Origin: Daphnia pulex
Lineage: Eukaryota > Arthropoda > Branchiopoda > Diplostraca > Daphniidae
Reading direction: 5' to 3'
NCBI RefSeq assembly: GCF_021134715.1
Contig: NC_060019.1
Span: 558,001-622,000 of the forward strand
DNA: 64,000 nt
Positions 34,201 to 45,900 of the stretch are shown in pieces. Position 1 is the stretch's first letter, and each line of letters starts with the position of its first letter. The notes under the pieces were generated by a model. It had not been told where the DNA came from and searched no databases. It saw only the letters and a list, made by a program, of their open reading frames with translations. The position numbers and the translations under genes are program-made.

Positions 34201-36660
34201 GTTGTAAACAGAAGTAATTGCATCGAGTCAAGATTATATTTTGAATTTGAGCACCAAATTTCTTCGATGAGGTTTACCGAACGACTGATAGGTGGCAGCT
34301 GCATCCGCTTGGCATTTATTCATGAATCCATCCCCCTTAAAAAAAAAGAAAAATAAGGTATACACACATTTATTTACTTTTCTGGCTTTCCGGCTGATTT
34401 ACATGTATGCAAATGAGACATTTGAAAAATGAAATTGCGTCCTTGTTGTACCAACTGAAGAGTACAAAGTGCTGCCTTGGAAAAGCGCAGGGTTGCATGG
34501 GAAAAGGGAATTTTGCCAAAATGGCGAAACGCTTTCAGATGAAGTAGAGAATCGATATTTTCATTTCCATATCAACAGCTCCTCTACTAAAGCTACGTGA
34601 ATGGTCTATCTTCACGGACCAGGGACATCCGGCTTATTCCAATTTTTGTTCCCCCCTTTTCTCACATTCTTTCCTCTCGCAGTTTATTTTATTTTTGGCT
34701 CTCAGGTGGTGGGGCTGTGCTGCTGGTAGCGACTTTTATATATTTCAACCGGGTTATAACGTCCAATCCGTTTCAATTTGCAACAGTCGTCGCCGGGGTG
34801 CTAAAGCTGAAGAAAATGGGAACCGACGCGCGTTAACAAGTTTATCCGCGCTACTTCCGCCTCCCCTCCCCCCAAAAGTCGTTGTTAGGCTCTCGCTGGA
34901 GGGAAGAAAAACAGGAAGGACCGCTCATAGTGTCATGTGACGTTTGGATATGTCATATCCTCTTCCCGCTTGCTTTTTTTTATTTTATTTTGACTACAAC
35001 TGTTTTGTTGTCGACTGATGAAGACGTTGTGCAAGCGAGTCAGTCCATTCATCACCAAATGTGTAATGAAACTCTTAATAATTTTGTTTTCCCGTTGGCA
35101 GTTGCAGTCCAAGATGAATAGAGGAAGCCGGGACGTGTCAGACAAATGATAGCGCGGGTGGTGTGTCTGCGGATGACCACAGGGAATAATAACGACAAGA
35201 CCATGAGCAACACAACAACAACAACAAGTAATATTATATAGGGAGGAAGCTATAAAAGACAAAATTTCTTTTTCTTGAAGGTTCCCGGAGTAAAAACCAA
35301 AAAAAAAGCTGAACACAATCCACGTTATTCAGTCAATACGTAAGACAATGTAGGAAATGCCAGAACAGCGGGATGATTATCGCACGCGCTGCAGCTTCCA
35401 TCCATTCTACCCCCCTCTCTTCACTCCTTGGTGCCTGGGCGGATGCTGGGAGGGAGGAGGAGGGTGAGCGTTTGTGCGCATCGGGAGATGCGCGGTCGGA
35501 AGAAAACCTCAAGGAAAGATAGGGAGGGAGAGGAAAAGGATCGATAGAGCATCACCGGGAGCGGCCAGAGTCTTAGATGGGAAGAGGCCAAAGCCTTTGG
35601 GAAAGGGGCACAGTTGAGTGGCGACAACGGCGCTGGATTTTTCTAGCCGGTGCGTCTGTGTGGCCCACCCCCGTGTCTATACGTGACAGCAGCATCAGCA
35701 GAGCTTCCATCGGTGCGTGTTGTGTCTAGAGTGTGTCGAAGAAGGAGGAAAAAAAAGCCAGTGCAAAAGTGTACAATCCGGGGGCAACTTGACCTCTCTC
35801 CCCAAAGGTTACCCATCACTGTCAGGAGCCAGTTCCATTGTATAGGGAACTAGCACACACAACAAAAGGAACTTGTTAGGATTTTTTTGTTTATTTTTGG
35901 TTGAAACTTTTTTTTTAATTTCCGGAATTCCGCCCGGAATTTTTTTTTTTTTTTTTTTGTATGGCACCGAGTGAACTATCCATCACTTCCAGCTAGTCGG
36001 CCCATTACGTCAGGTAAATAATGTTTGAAGGATCACGTTTGGATTATATTTCGAAACGGGAATTTCACCATCCCCCCCAAACAATTTCGGTTCTAATCGA
36101 TCGTATATGCAAATATGAGGGGCCCGTTAGGAGGGAAACGGAAATATGTTCATCCTCTGACCTTTATGGGGGCTCCCATCTCATCTCTGTTTGCTGTGTA
36201 CAGCGTAACGGACTGGCTTATCAACTTGTGTGTGCTGCAGCATTCCGGATATTTATATGGACAGTCGTGCTATAGTAGTCTGAGACCAACTGTATTATAC
36301 ACAGAGACTCTGAAGAATCCATCCCGGTCGTTATGTACCCCCACACAGCAAGGAGGGAAAGGAGGAAAAAAGAAGAAGATATAAATGGTTGGCTGGATGT
36401 GTGTGTGTGGGTCTTGTAAATAATTGGAGTGTACAAGACGCTACAGACGTCAAATGCGGCCCAGCAGTCACCCGACGCCGGGAAATATATATCTTCTGCT
36501 GCAGAGATATCTTTTGTTAATTGCACGCCGGCTTTTCTTTTTTAAATCAATCATTGATTATTGGTTATAAAGAAAAAGAAATAAGATCTCTAGCATTTTT
36601 TTATGTGTTGATTTGTTTTGTTTTGCCCACCGTTTATTGATTTTCTCTTGAAATTTTTTC
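31300..36660. other. No supported coding gene
   Basis: A direct repeat pair lies at 31505-31585 and 32280-32350 (TTGCGCAATCAAAGA or TTGCGCGATCAAAGAATC, then ATCACGGCGA, then a CTCTGGCGAC or CATCTGGTGGA segment). The rest holds short ORFs without domain or partner. 35.4-36.6 kb is GC-richer and may contain distal promoter or noncoding 5' exons of the PDZ-PH gene, but no exon could be fixed. Confidence 0.45.
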
Positions 36661-36666
36661 GTCTAG

Positions 36667-36970
36667 ACACACAGGAGGGGGAAGAGGAGCCATGGACGAA
36701 GAGGTATAAAATTGTTGTCGGCTTTATATCCATTAAGAATTAAATGACTCCCATGTTTTCTTTCGCTCCTGTAGGTTTGAGCCCCTCAAACGATTGTGTG
36801 TCAGCATTCGCCGTTATACTACATAGGCCTCTCTGCTATACAGTCTATCCATCATTAACCTATCAATTCACTCGTGTGGAAGGCAGCACTAGCCCAATCC
36901 AGGAGCAGCAAGGAGGATCGAAGCATCAGTGAAAAAAAAAAAAAAAAAAACAAGGAGCCCCCCAAAAAAG
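36667..36970 (+). promoter_or_regulatory. Probable 5' UTR exons of the PDZ-PH gene
   Basis: A candidate noncoding exon 36667-36703 sits between a TTTTTTCGTCTAG acceptor and a GAG|gtataa donor. The next acceptor-like GCTCCTGTAG ends at 36774, so the intron would be 71 bases, a usual size here. Joined, the ATG at 36692 would give a five-codon upstream ORF (MDEEV, stop). From 36775 to 36970 there is no ATG at all, so 36971 is the first start in that exon. A run of 19 A lies at 36932-36950, about 20 bases before it. Confidence 0.4.
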
Positions 36971-39900
36971 ATGGCGATCAATATAAGAGCTTACTCGAGA
37001 GACTCGGACACGAGCGCCGGAGTCGGAAACGCCATCATTCAACAGCATCACGCACCGCCAGGTTCCTCCTACTTTTTTCTTTTTATTATTATTTTGATTC
37101 TTATTCTTTCACACATCATTTTCTTTTTGATTTATCACGTCGTCTCTCATCTCTCCTATTATATCGAATTACGCTAATTTCAGTTATTCCTGGACAATTA
37201 TCGGGTATAGATAGTTGTACACACATGTGCAGTAATTTAGCTCAAACACCCGGAGTAGAAAAAAGAAGCCGGGCAACAGATGTTTGCTCGCTCCTCCCCC
37301 ACACACACACACACAGACACACATCTTGTTCTTTTTTTCTGATTTCCTTCCGTGTTTGGTTGTTTTTCACCATCCGCGTGTATAAATAGACAAAAGATGG
37401 GAGGACGCAGAAAAACGGGTGGTGGTGTTGGGGGGTTAAAATAGAGACGGGTTCTTGTGTTGCCAGGTTGGAAAACGGCCGTGAGGTCGAGACAGACGTC
37501 AGTCGTTCACTAACCGCCAGCACCGAAGGCGAATTTCGTGTCGCGGTGTTTTAACTCTTAACCGATTGCGCCTGACATCTTCCACCGCCGCCGCCTGCTT
37601 GTGTTTGTTTTGACTTGTCAATTGCTCCGGCACCCCTTCTCCCTTCTCTCTAGCTCCGCCATTTTTTAACCTAAAAGGTACACACACACATCCAATTTGT
37701 AGCTCGTTGATTTGTTGCCTCACGCCATTCTTTCATATAGAAATAGCGTGCGGAAATTATTATTATTTCGGTTTGAAGCACGCGATAGATAACTGGAAGA
37801 CGGAATAGGGTCCCTCCACCCCGGAGGCTTGTGTGTGTGACTATGTGTGTGCTAGAGAGCTAGATATCTCACGGCAGTCATCAAATCTCTGCCCGGCTCT
37901 TCAGATTCTCTTTGATGTCACGCACCATCGACTCTCGTCTACCGACAAGGAGCTGCTGCTGCTGCTGGGCTCATCAGACTATCGATGAGCTTCTACCAGA
38001 GAAAGAACAAAGCTTCGCCTTCCCACCAATTGTTTTGAAAACGATAGGAAATAGTTGCAACTTGCCAATGATTCTCCGCAAGAGAAATTTGGAGTTGAAT
38101 AGGCCTGCCACCGCTCTTTTATAAATAGCGGCCTTGTGTCAACTTCTAAAAGCCTACAAACACGTAGATAAATAGGAACGGCGGTCCCCTCTAGCTGGCT
38201 TTTGTGGGTGCACCAGATATATACCCACAGCACACACCATCGTTCAAAACTATTCTCCCAGCTCGAAAGATAAAAGGAGAGTTTATATTTAGAGAGGGCT
38301 GAGACTCTGCTGCTGCTGCGCCCAGTGAAGCGAATGTACAAGACACTATTTGAATGTGTATCGAGTTTAGGTTAGATTTTTCTGCGCTGGAATGGTGAAA
38401 ACGTAGTAATCACGCATCTTTCGTTTCTCGCCCTAAAGGAATGGTCAATGCGAGGGGTTGGGAAAAATGCCCGGAAGTGCTGGATGTGCCGTCGGTGTAG
38501 TAGCAGGGCAGCAGACAAGATGCGGTTGTCTCACGGTGGGAGGGCAGTAATGATAAAAGAATAAAAATGTAAAAGAAATTTGATCTGGATGTTGGCGACG
38601 ATGTCGTCATCCAGCAGACGGAAATAAAAAGAAATTTTTTCTCTTTTTCATGGCGCAGCGAAACAATCTGTCCCAAGATTCCGTAAAGGCTCCTGTGAAA
38701 AAAAAATCCTGTCCGTATAACTATGGCAGACAAACAATCGATCAAACCAGCACCCAACTTCTTTTTTTATTTTTTATTCTTTTGTTATTAGGTCGTATCT
38801 TATCCGGATTGGAATGTTTAATTGTGTTTCGACATGGCGCGAAAATTTGAATTCCTTTTTTCAAAAAGTGTTCTAAATTCGTGTTACGTGTATTTTAGGT
38901 GGGTGTATACATCATTTGCATATAGATAGCTCTGAAATCCAATCTGATCCTCTCGTCTTCTCTATTTGATAGAGAATTATTATGATCACAGGCCAGGAGA
39001 AAATATACCCCCCGCCCAAGATCAAAAAACGTGGTCGGGGGTATCATTTGGATGATGCGATTTACAGGCAATTTCGGAGCGCGCTGAGGTCTAGCCTGAC
39101 TCGTAATGAACCCTAATGTAGTAATATTATATCTAGCCTCTAATCGAATGTCATATCCAGCCAGTTTGCTAAACAAGATTTAGGGTCGATGCGTTTGTTG
39201 ACATTGTCACAAAGGGCTGCTGCTGGGCGCTGAGGAGCAGAGAGCCAAGGTCCGTGAGAGAGAAAAGAGGCTGGCTGTCAAAAGGCTTATTAGCATCGTA
39301 TATATTTATACAGGATTGCCAGTGAGGTAGATACAGCCCGGAGGCTGCATTTCCTCGTATCTAAGAAATGCCAGGGCCCTTGTTATTATATTGTGTATAT
39401 ATCCTGTATCCGCCTAGATTCCCCAATGGACGCCCTCCCCCCCTGATGTATGCGGACCTGAGGGGAGTAAAAAAAAGGAGGGAATCTTGTTTACTTTGCG
39501 GCTAAAACATCCTCCTTTTTTTTTGACACGATGATATTGTCCAATCGATTATTCAAATAATGGCGCGCGCGCGCTTAAACCCCCCGAGGATATTCAATTT
39601 AAGAAAATTGGTCAAATCTTGTTTTTCTAACCAATGGTTACACATGTGTCAAATTTTTATTTATTTATTTATTTATTTATTAGGTGTGTTAAGAGGATTG
39701 CCGAGAGATTTCGGCGTTGGACCACCGTCACATCATCAGTCGGCATCAGCTGGCGCCCAGCAGCAGCAGCCGGGCAGCAGAGGCAACCGAGGCAACAACC
39801 GGAGTGACGTTTCCATTCAGGTCAGTCGCAGTCCTGCCATACAGATTTGAAATCTAGCAAATGATCAAGCAGCAGCAGCAGCAGTCGTCTAAACTGAAAA

Positions 39901-42900
39901 GAAGAGATGATGGACGTTCCCAATTACTTGTCAAATGCACTTATACCGGATCAAACCGACCGATCCTACTCCCCCCTTTTCTATTATTAGTAGTGAAACA
40001 CCACGCCCACCTCCCCATTTTGACGTATAATTAGCCCAGGGGGGAAATAATCGATTTGGTGACCATTTTGACGTGTGTGTATTTTCAGGTGGACGTAGGA
40101 TCGACTAAGGCGACCAACAGCGGAGGCGTTGGCGATCGAATGGGTCGCACGACGAAAAATCAACGCGGCGCTTCCGGCGGCGGAAGCAAAGCCGAGACTC
40201 CACCCACTACATCTCAGCAGCAACAATACGAGACGGCCCTCTACTCGCGCGAAGACATTCGCGAGCAATATTGCATCAACAAGAAAGAAACGGACGTGCT
40301 GGATCGCTCGTCCCACGTGCGCCAAAGAGCCAAAGGATTTTTCGGATGCCTAACGAGTCGCAAGGTATAGTAACACTGGTAGAAATTCACTCAACTTTGA
40401 TCAGCCCCAAATAATTTTAAAAAAAATCCTGCAGGATCTTTAAAAATCCTTACAGGATCTTTTTTTTAAAAATCCTTACAGGATCTTTTTTTTTTTTTAC
40501 ATATTATGATTAGATGTAAGGGCAGCCATCTTGGTGTGTGTCCCTGGCTGTCCTTTTTTCTTCTTTCCTTTTTTGTTTGCTCTCACTGAGAGATCTGAGA
40601 GAAGAGGAAAAATCAATACAGCAGGAGCATACAGATCCCCCTCTGTCTCGTAGAGTCTCCAGTGGTCCGGTATCCTATACTGGCACAGCTTTTTGGATAT
40701 TCCTTTCACATGCTAGCTCCTCTTTTTGCAGATATTGTCCACAGACATTCTCTGTCGTCAAATTCGTCCGCAGGCCGGGAGGGATGTACACATCAAAGAA
40801 ACAAATAAGAATTTCTCATCATCATAAATATTCAGTGTGAAAAGGGAGGAAGAGATTCCAGGATGGATAAGAAACCAAAAAAGGGCCATCGATCATCCGG
40901 ATGACTTGCTCATCTTTTTTTTCCCCCCTTCTGTTAGATTAACACGGGTAACATATTATTACCATTTGGCGCATGTCGATAAAGCCTTCGAGAGTTCTGG
41001 TGATGTAATAAAACAAAAGGGGGGGGGGAAATACAAGATAGAAATTGTGGTTGACCCCCACCATTTTCTATTAAGATGATGAACGGGTGGGAGAAGAAGA
41101 TGTAGGATCGATATGTACACAAAGACCTCTCTGGAGCCAACATCACCAGTTACACTACTAAAAGGGGTAGACACACACACACACAGACATTCTTATAATA
41201 CATATATCTGTGTGTGTGATTTATGTGAATGGGAGTCGGAAGAGCATTCTCATAAATAGCCGAGCTGAGCTGCCGAACAACTTTATTAAGTGCATTCTTT
41301 TACTGGGGGGTTTTTGATTGAACTTGTTTTTGTTAACATTTTATTTTATTTATGTATCTATTTTCACAGGATCACGGTGCCAAGAAGAAGAAATCGCGTT
41401 CGTCTTTCTTTTCGGCTTTGTGCGTCCGGCGGGCCAGCGAGGAGAACCTGTACAACGGCTGCAACAAACCCGTGGCCAACACCAACCGCAGCGTCACTCT
41501 ACCGGCCCTCCAGCCCTTCACGGTATACACAAATGAAATTAAATCCACCCACCCGCCCCGTTAATTACTACTCGCCAATTATCGGCAGCACTTTCGTTTT
41601 TCTGTTTATCGTCGCCCAAACACATAAGAGATGGATCTTTCACTGGGCCAACAAGCTAGAGAGAGATATCCATTCAAATTTCGAGCGTGAATGTAATTAG
41701 ATTATGCAACTTGCAGTGCGTGAAAAAAGGGAAAATTGCTCTTTTTAAAAGGATTCATTAGATGGAAAGTTATACTCATATAGGGTTACATCAAAGACTG
41801 CTGAGAGAGAAGCTCATCTATGATTTCATCAGTCCCGGGCTCCGGCGTTTCGTTTCTTTTTGTATTCAATTCGCCCCGCGTCTGTTGGCTCTTTTTCATC
41901 CAGTTGGCGCAACTGTGAGGAAGGGGGGAAATGAAAATGGCAATCATTTTCTTATCTGGGCGGATACATGTTTGGAAGAAGGAAGACTTTCAAAACCGGC
42001 GGCCTTTATTTTCTTCTCTGCGGTGGTTGTATATTGACGTTTCGGTTTGTTGATCTTTCACCACGTGCCCAGGAGGTTCGTTATATAGGAAAACTTAAAG
42101 AAGTGTGTCAAATCAAATCAGTTCGACTTTTCTGCTGGATCGCTCTGTGTGTGTCTCTCGGCCAAGGGAGTGGCTTTTCGAGCCGGAATTGATCCGGTAA
42201 GCCCATCCAGCACTGACCCTCAAAACCCAATTAACCAAAGTATTTATTATCAAGACCAACAATGGCACACGCGGGAGTCTCTGATATGAGTGAAATTTAT
42301 GCTAAATTGTAATCATCATCCTAGTGGCCATTGCCAGAAACTTGTGGGCGTGACTGCCAGTTCTCCTTTTGTGCTATTCACGCTATTCACGCAACAGCCT
42401 GGGTAGGAGGACCCACCCAAACGATGAAACAGATAGACCACCCATTTCCCATTAACTATTTGGAACGACTTATTCTTTTGTTTCCTATCGGGAGATGTGT
42501 GTTGTCAACAGACGAAACGGGACAAAACTATTGCCCGTCTGTGTGACAATGGAGAAGGAAGAAGAAGCTGGCTATACCCAATATTGATCAAGCCAAGAGG
42601 AGAAGGCGGAAGACACGAAAAGTACATTTATATCCTCTCATGTATTCACCCCCCTCCCCATTATGTGTGTCTGGGGCTAGTCTATAGGAGCTGCGCTGCT
42701 CCACAGATCAATCCGACACAAACTTTTAGACACAACTGCAATCTCTTTTCAAAGCGAGTGGGAGGAATAAAAGTTCCAGTCAACTTCTTCTCGTGAATAT
42801 CTAAGCCCGTAGTCGCTCCTAAGATATCCTATAAACAGTTAAACACAAAGCGAGAGTAGGTGGGAGCTATGTAATCCTCAAGGCCAGTTGTATATCTCAA

Positions 42901-45900
42901 AGTGAGTTTGAAAGATGTGATGTTTAAGGAGCTAATGCCTGTTTGGTCTCTTGGAAAACCTTGTCATGCACACACACAGGTTCCCCTACGCGACGATGGA
43001 TCCAATCAGCCCTCCTTGTTTCGCAACCGGCCTCAATCGTTCTGCACAACTGACCCCCGGCGATTCTCCATGCAGACCTCAACTACGCCTTGCGTCAGTT
43101 TCTTTACCATTTCAAAACCTCCCCAGTTTCCAGGAGGGGCTCTTTTAATCAACGTTTATTTATTTCCCTGTGTGTGTACAGATCGTTAACAGTTACGCTC
43201 CTAGACATTCGGATCCCGACTGGAAGATCAGCACTTTGCCCGTTCAGTAAGTTTTCCCAGTTTGAATTTCCCGGGTTTTTTATTTTTTCAATTTTTGTCT
43301 TGTTTGTTTTGTTCCAGTCGAACGACCAGTGATGTACCGCACGACAGTGAGAATTCGGGATCGAATCATCCGTTCCGCTACGGTGGGCGGCTGGCCTACA
43401 CGCAGCCCAACACTCCGGAATTGTCTGCGGCTCTCTACCGACGCCAGGTCATGTCCAGCGAGGCCCTTTTGGACGACAGGCGATCGACAGGATCCATGTC
43501 GAAACACGTCAGCTTCGACGCTTCATCCCCTTGCTCGGAGATTTATACTTCGGCCGTTCCGGCTAATGCTTCCAAGAGCCAGGAGAGGCTCCTTGATGGT
43601 CGTAAAACTCCTGAGCCCTTTCTCGAATCCAAGCGACATCCGCACCAGACGGCGGCATTTTCACCCGTCCTAGCCAGAGCCATCCTTTTAGGTATTTTTA
43701 TTTTTATCAATCGCCATGTTTTCTTCTTCCGGAATATAATGATGACTGACGTGTGCGTGTGCTTTCTTCGTTTGCATTATAGAGAGATTGCGCCAGGCGT
43801 CGATGCGGAGCCAGGCAACGCAAACGGAAGGTTATTATAATTCGACAACGTCACTCTCCTATCCCAGTTGCTACAGCGGCGCCGGATCGGTAACGGATCG
43901 ATACAAACCCCCTTATCTATCCAGCGCAGCTTCTATCCTTAATTTCTTTTTTCTTTTCTTTTGACAGCAAGTGTCAATTCCGGGGGCCGCCAGCACCGTC
44001 ACACGTCAAGTTCAAACCAATTTTGAACCGCGTAAACAAACGAAACGGCTCACGCGGAGCTCATCGGCCGTCAATCAGGACGCAGAAGCGGAAGGAGAGG
44101 CCGCCGCCATCAAGACGGAGGCGGAATTCCAGTCGCTCAAGCGTATGCCGGACGAGCTGAGTCAATCTCAGCCGGAAGAGATTGGCGACTATAAGAAAAT
44201 CTCGTCACCTGAGCGCGGCGGCGGATCGCCCAGCAAACAGCGACGCTCCAACAGACGTCGGCAGCTGTTGAAGGCCCTGTCGGAAGGAACGATCCTGCTG
44301 GATAAGAAACGGGCCCGGCGTTTCGCTTCCGGCTATGTGGAGGTGAACGTGCAGGACGAGCGCTCGCCCGTCGAAGAAGAAATTGTGGCCGGTCGCGTTC
44401 TGGTTCACGACCCGACCCGCTACTTGAGCGGAAGCGGATCCAGCGATGATGGCAGTCTCAACGACGACGATCGCTTTGCTTCCTCGCTTCCGGCCAAGCC
44501 AGACATGAACCGCTCGTTGGGCTTCACCGACGTGGAAGATGTTGTCTGGTCTGATTCTGAGCCTCATCCGCACGATGGGCCTCCTCCCCATCCGGCGGAA
44601 GAAGGCAAACTGCTGCAGGCCCAGAAATCGTTCGACTCGAACGCTTCGTGTCCGGATACGGCCGGCAACTATAGCGACGAGTTTGGCAGCACTTCGCAAG
44701 TCACAGTCCTCCAGCCGCATTCATCCGCCCGGCAGAGCGGAGGTGGTGGTGGGACCACCAGCTCGGATGACAAAGGCAGCACCTCCTTTGTCGTCACCTG
44801 CGATTCAGATTTAGATCCACCCCATCCGCCCACTCCGCCTCCCAGGCGACCGCCAGCTCCCACCGATCCCCCATCCGCCGAACTATCCGAGACGGAGAAG
44901 GAAATCATGGTCCAGTTTCCACCCTGGCCGGGATCTCAGGACGCTCAGGAATTGATTCCGGCGCCACCCAGTTTCGCCTGCTCATCCCTCAACTCGTCTC
45001 AACTTCCCTCGGCGGATGAAGAAGAGGATCAAATCGTGACGTCATCAGCTCCTCCACTTGCCACCGCAGCCATCGCTCCGGATATTGATCCGCCGAGTCC
45101 CAACCAGCAAATGAGTCAGCGCGTTTTATTGCGTCACTTGAAGAACGGCTCGAAAAGCATGTCGGAGACTATTACATCCGTCGATTCCGACTCTTCCGGA
45201 CGTCGGCTGACGGAGCATGAAACGTCGGCCAGCTCTGAGCCGCTCAGCCCTCCGCCCAGCGAACTCAACAGTCCCCTGCAGGCGGATGTTAATAACAGCG
45301 GAAGCAAACCGGCCGGATTGGATTCGACTGACACTAATTCCGACGCCTTTCTGACGGCCCTGTCGGATCACCTGACGACGGCCGGATTGACCGAAGTCTA
45401 CAACACGGCCATGGAGCGTGGGGCCAGCGAGAGGAGTTACCGCGAGAGCGACACTTCGCACAACAGCACTCTGAGGATGGATCATTCCGGCGTCCAGGAT
45501 CTGCCCTACGAGTCTCCTCCGCCTCAGGACGTCCTGCGCGACGACGACGACGACGGGGCGGAGGCTCCCGTCCCTATACAGCCGCCGCTGCTGACGTCAC
45601 CCGATTCCAACAATGAAGGACAAGAGATTTGCCGGGTGGAGAGTTCCACTTCCGGCAGCTACAGCCTGGAAGCGACACCTTGCGCCTCGCTCAGTCCCGC
45701 CCCGCCACTCGAAATGGATTCAGTCAAACCATTCCAGGCGGCGCTCGATTCGGAATTGTTGTCGGTTCCCCCAATTGCTCCATCGCCCGCTCATCCGGAA
45801 GCAGCAGCAGCGTCTACTCATTCAAGTGCGGTCGCCATGGCAACGGCTGCCGATAGGAAAACTTTGAAGGAGACAATGAAATTGCAATTTCCTCCCGGCT

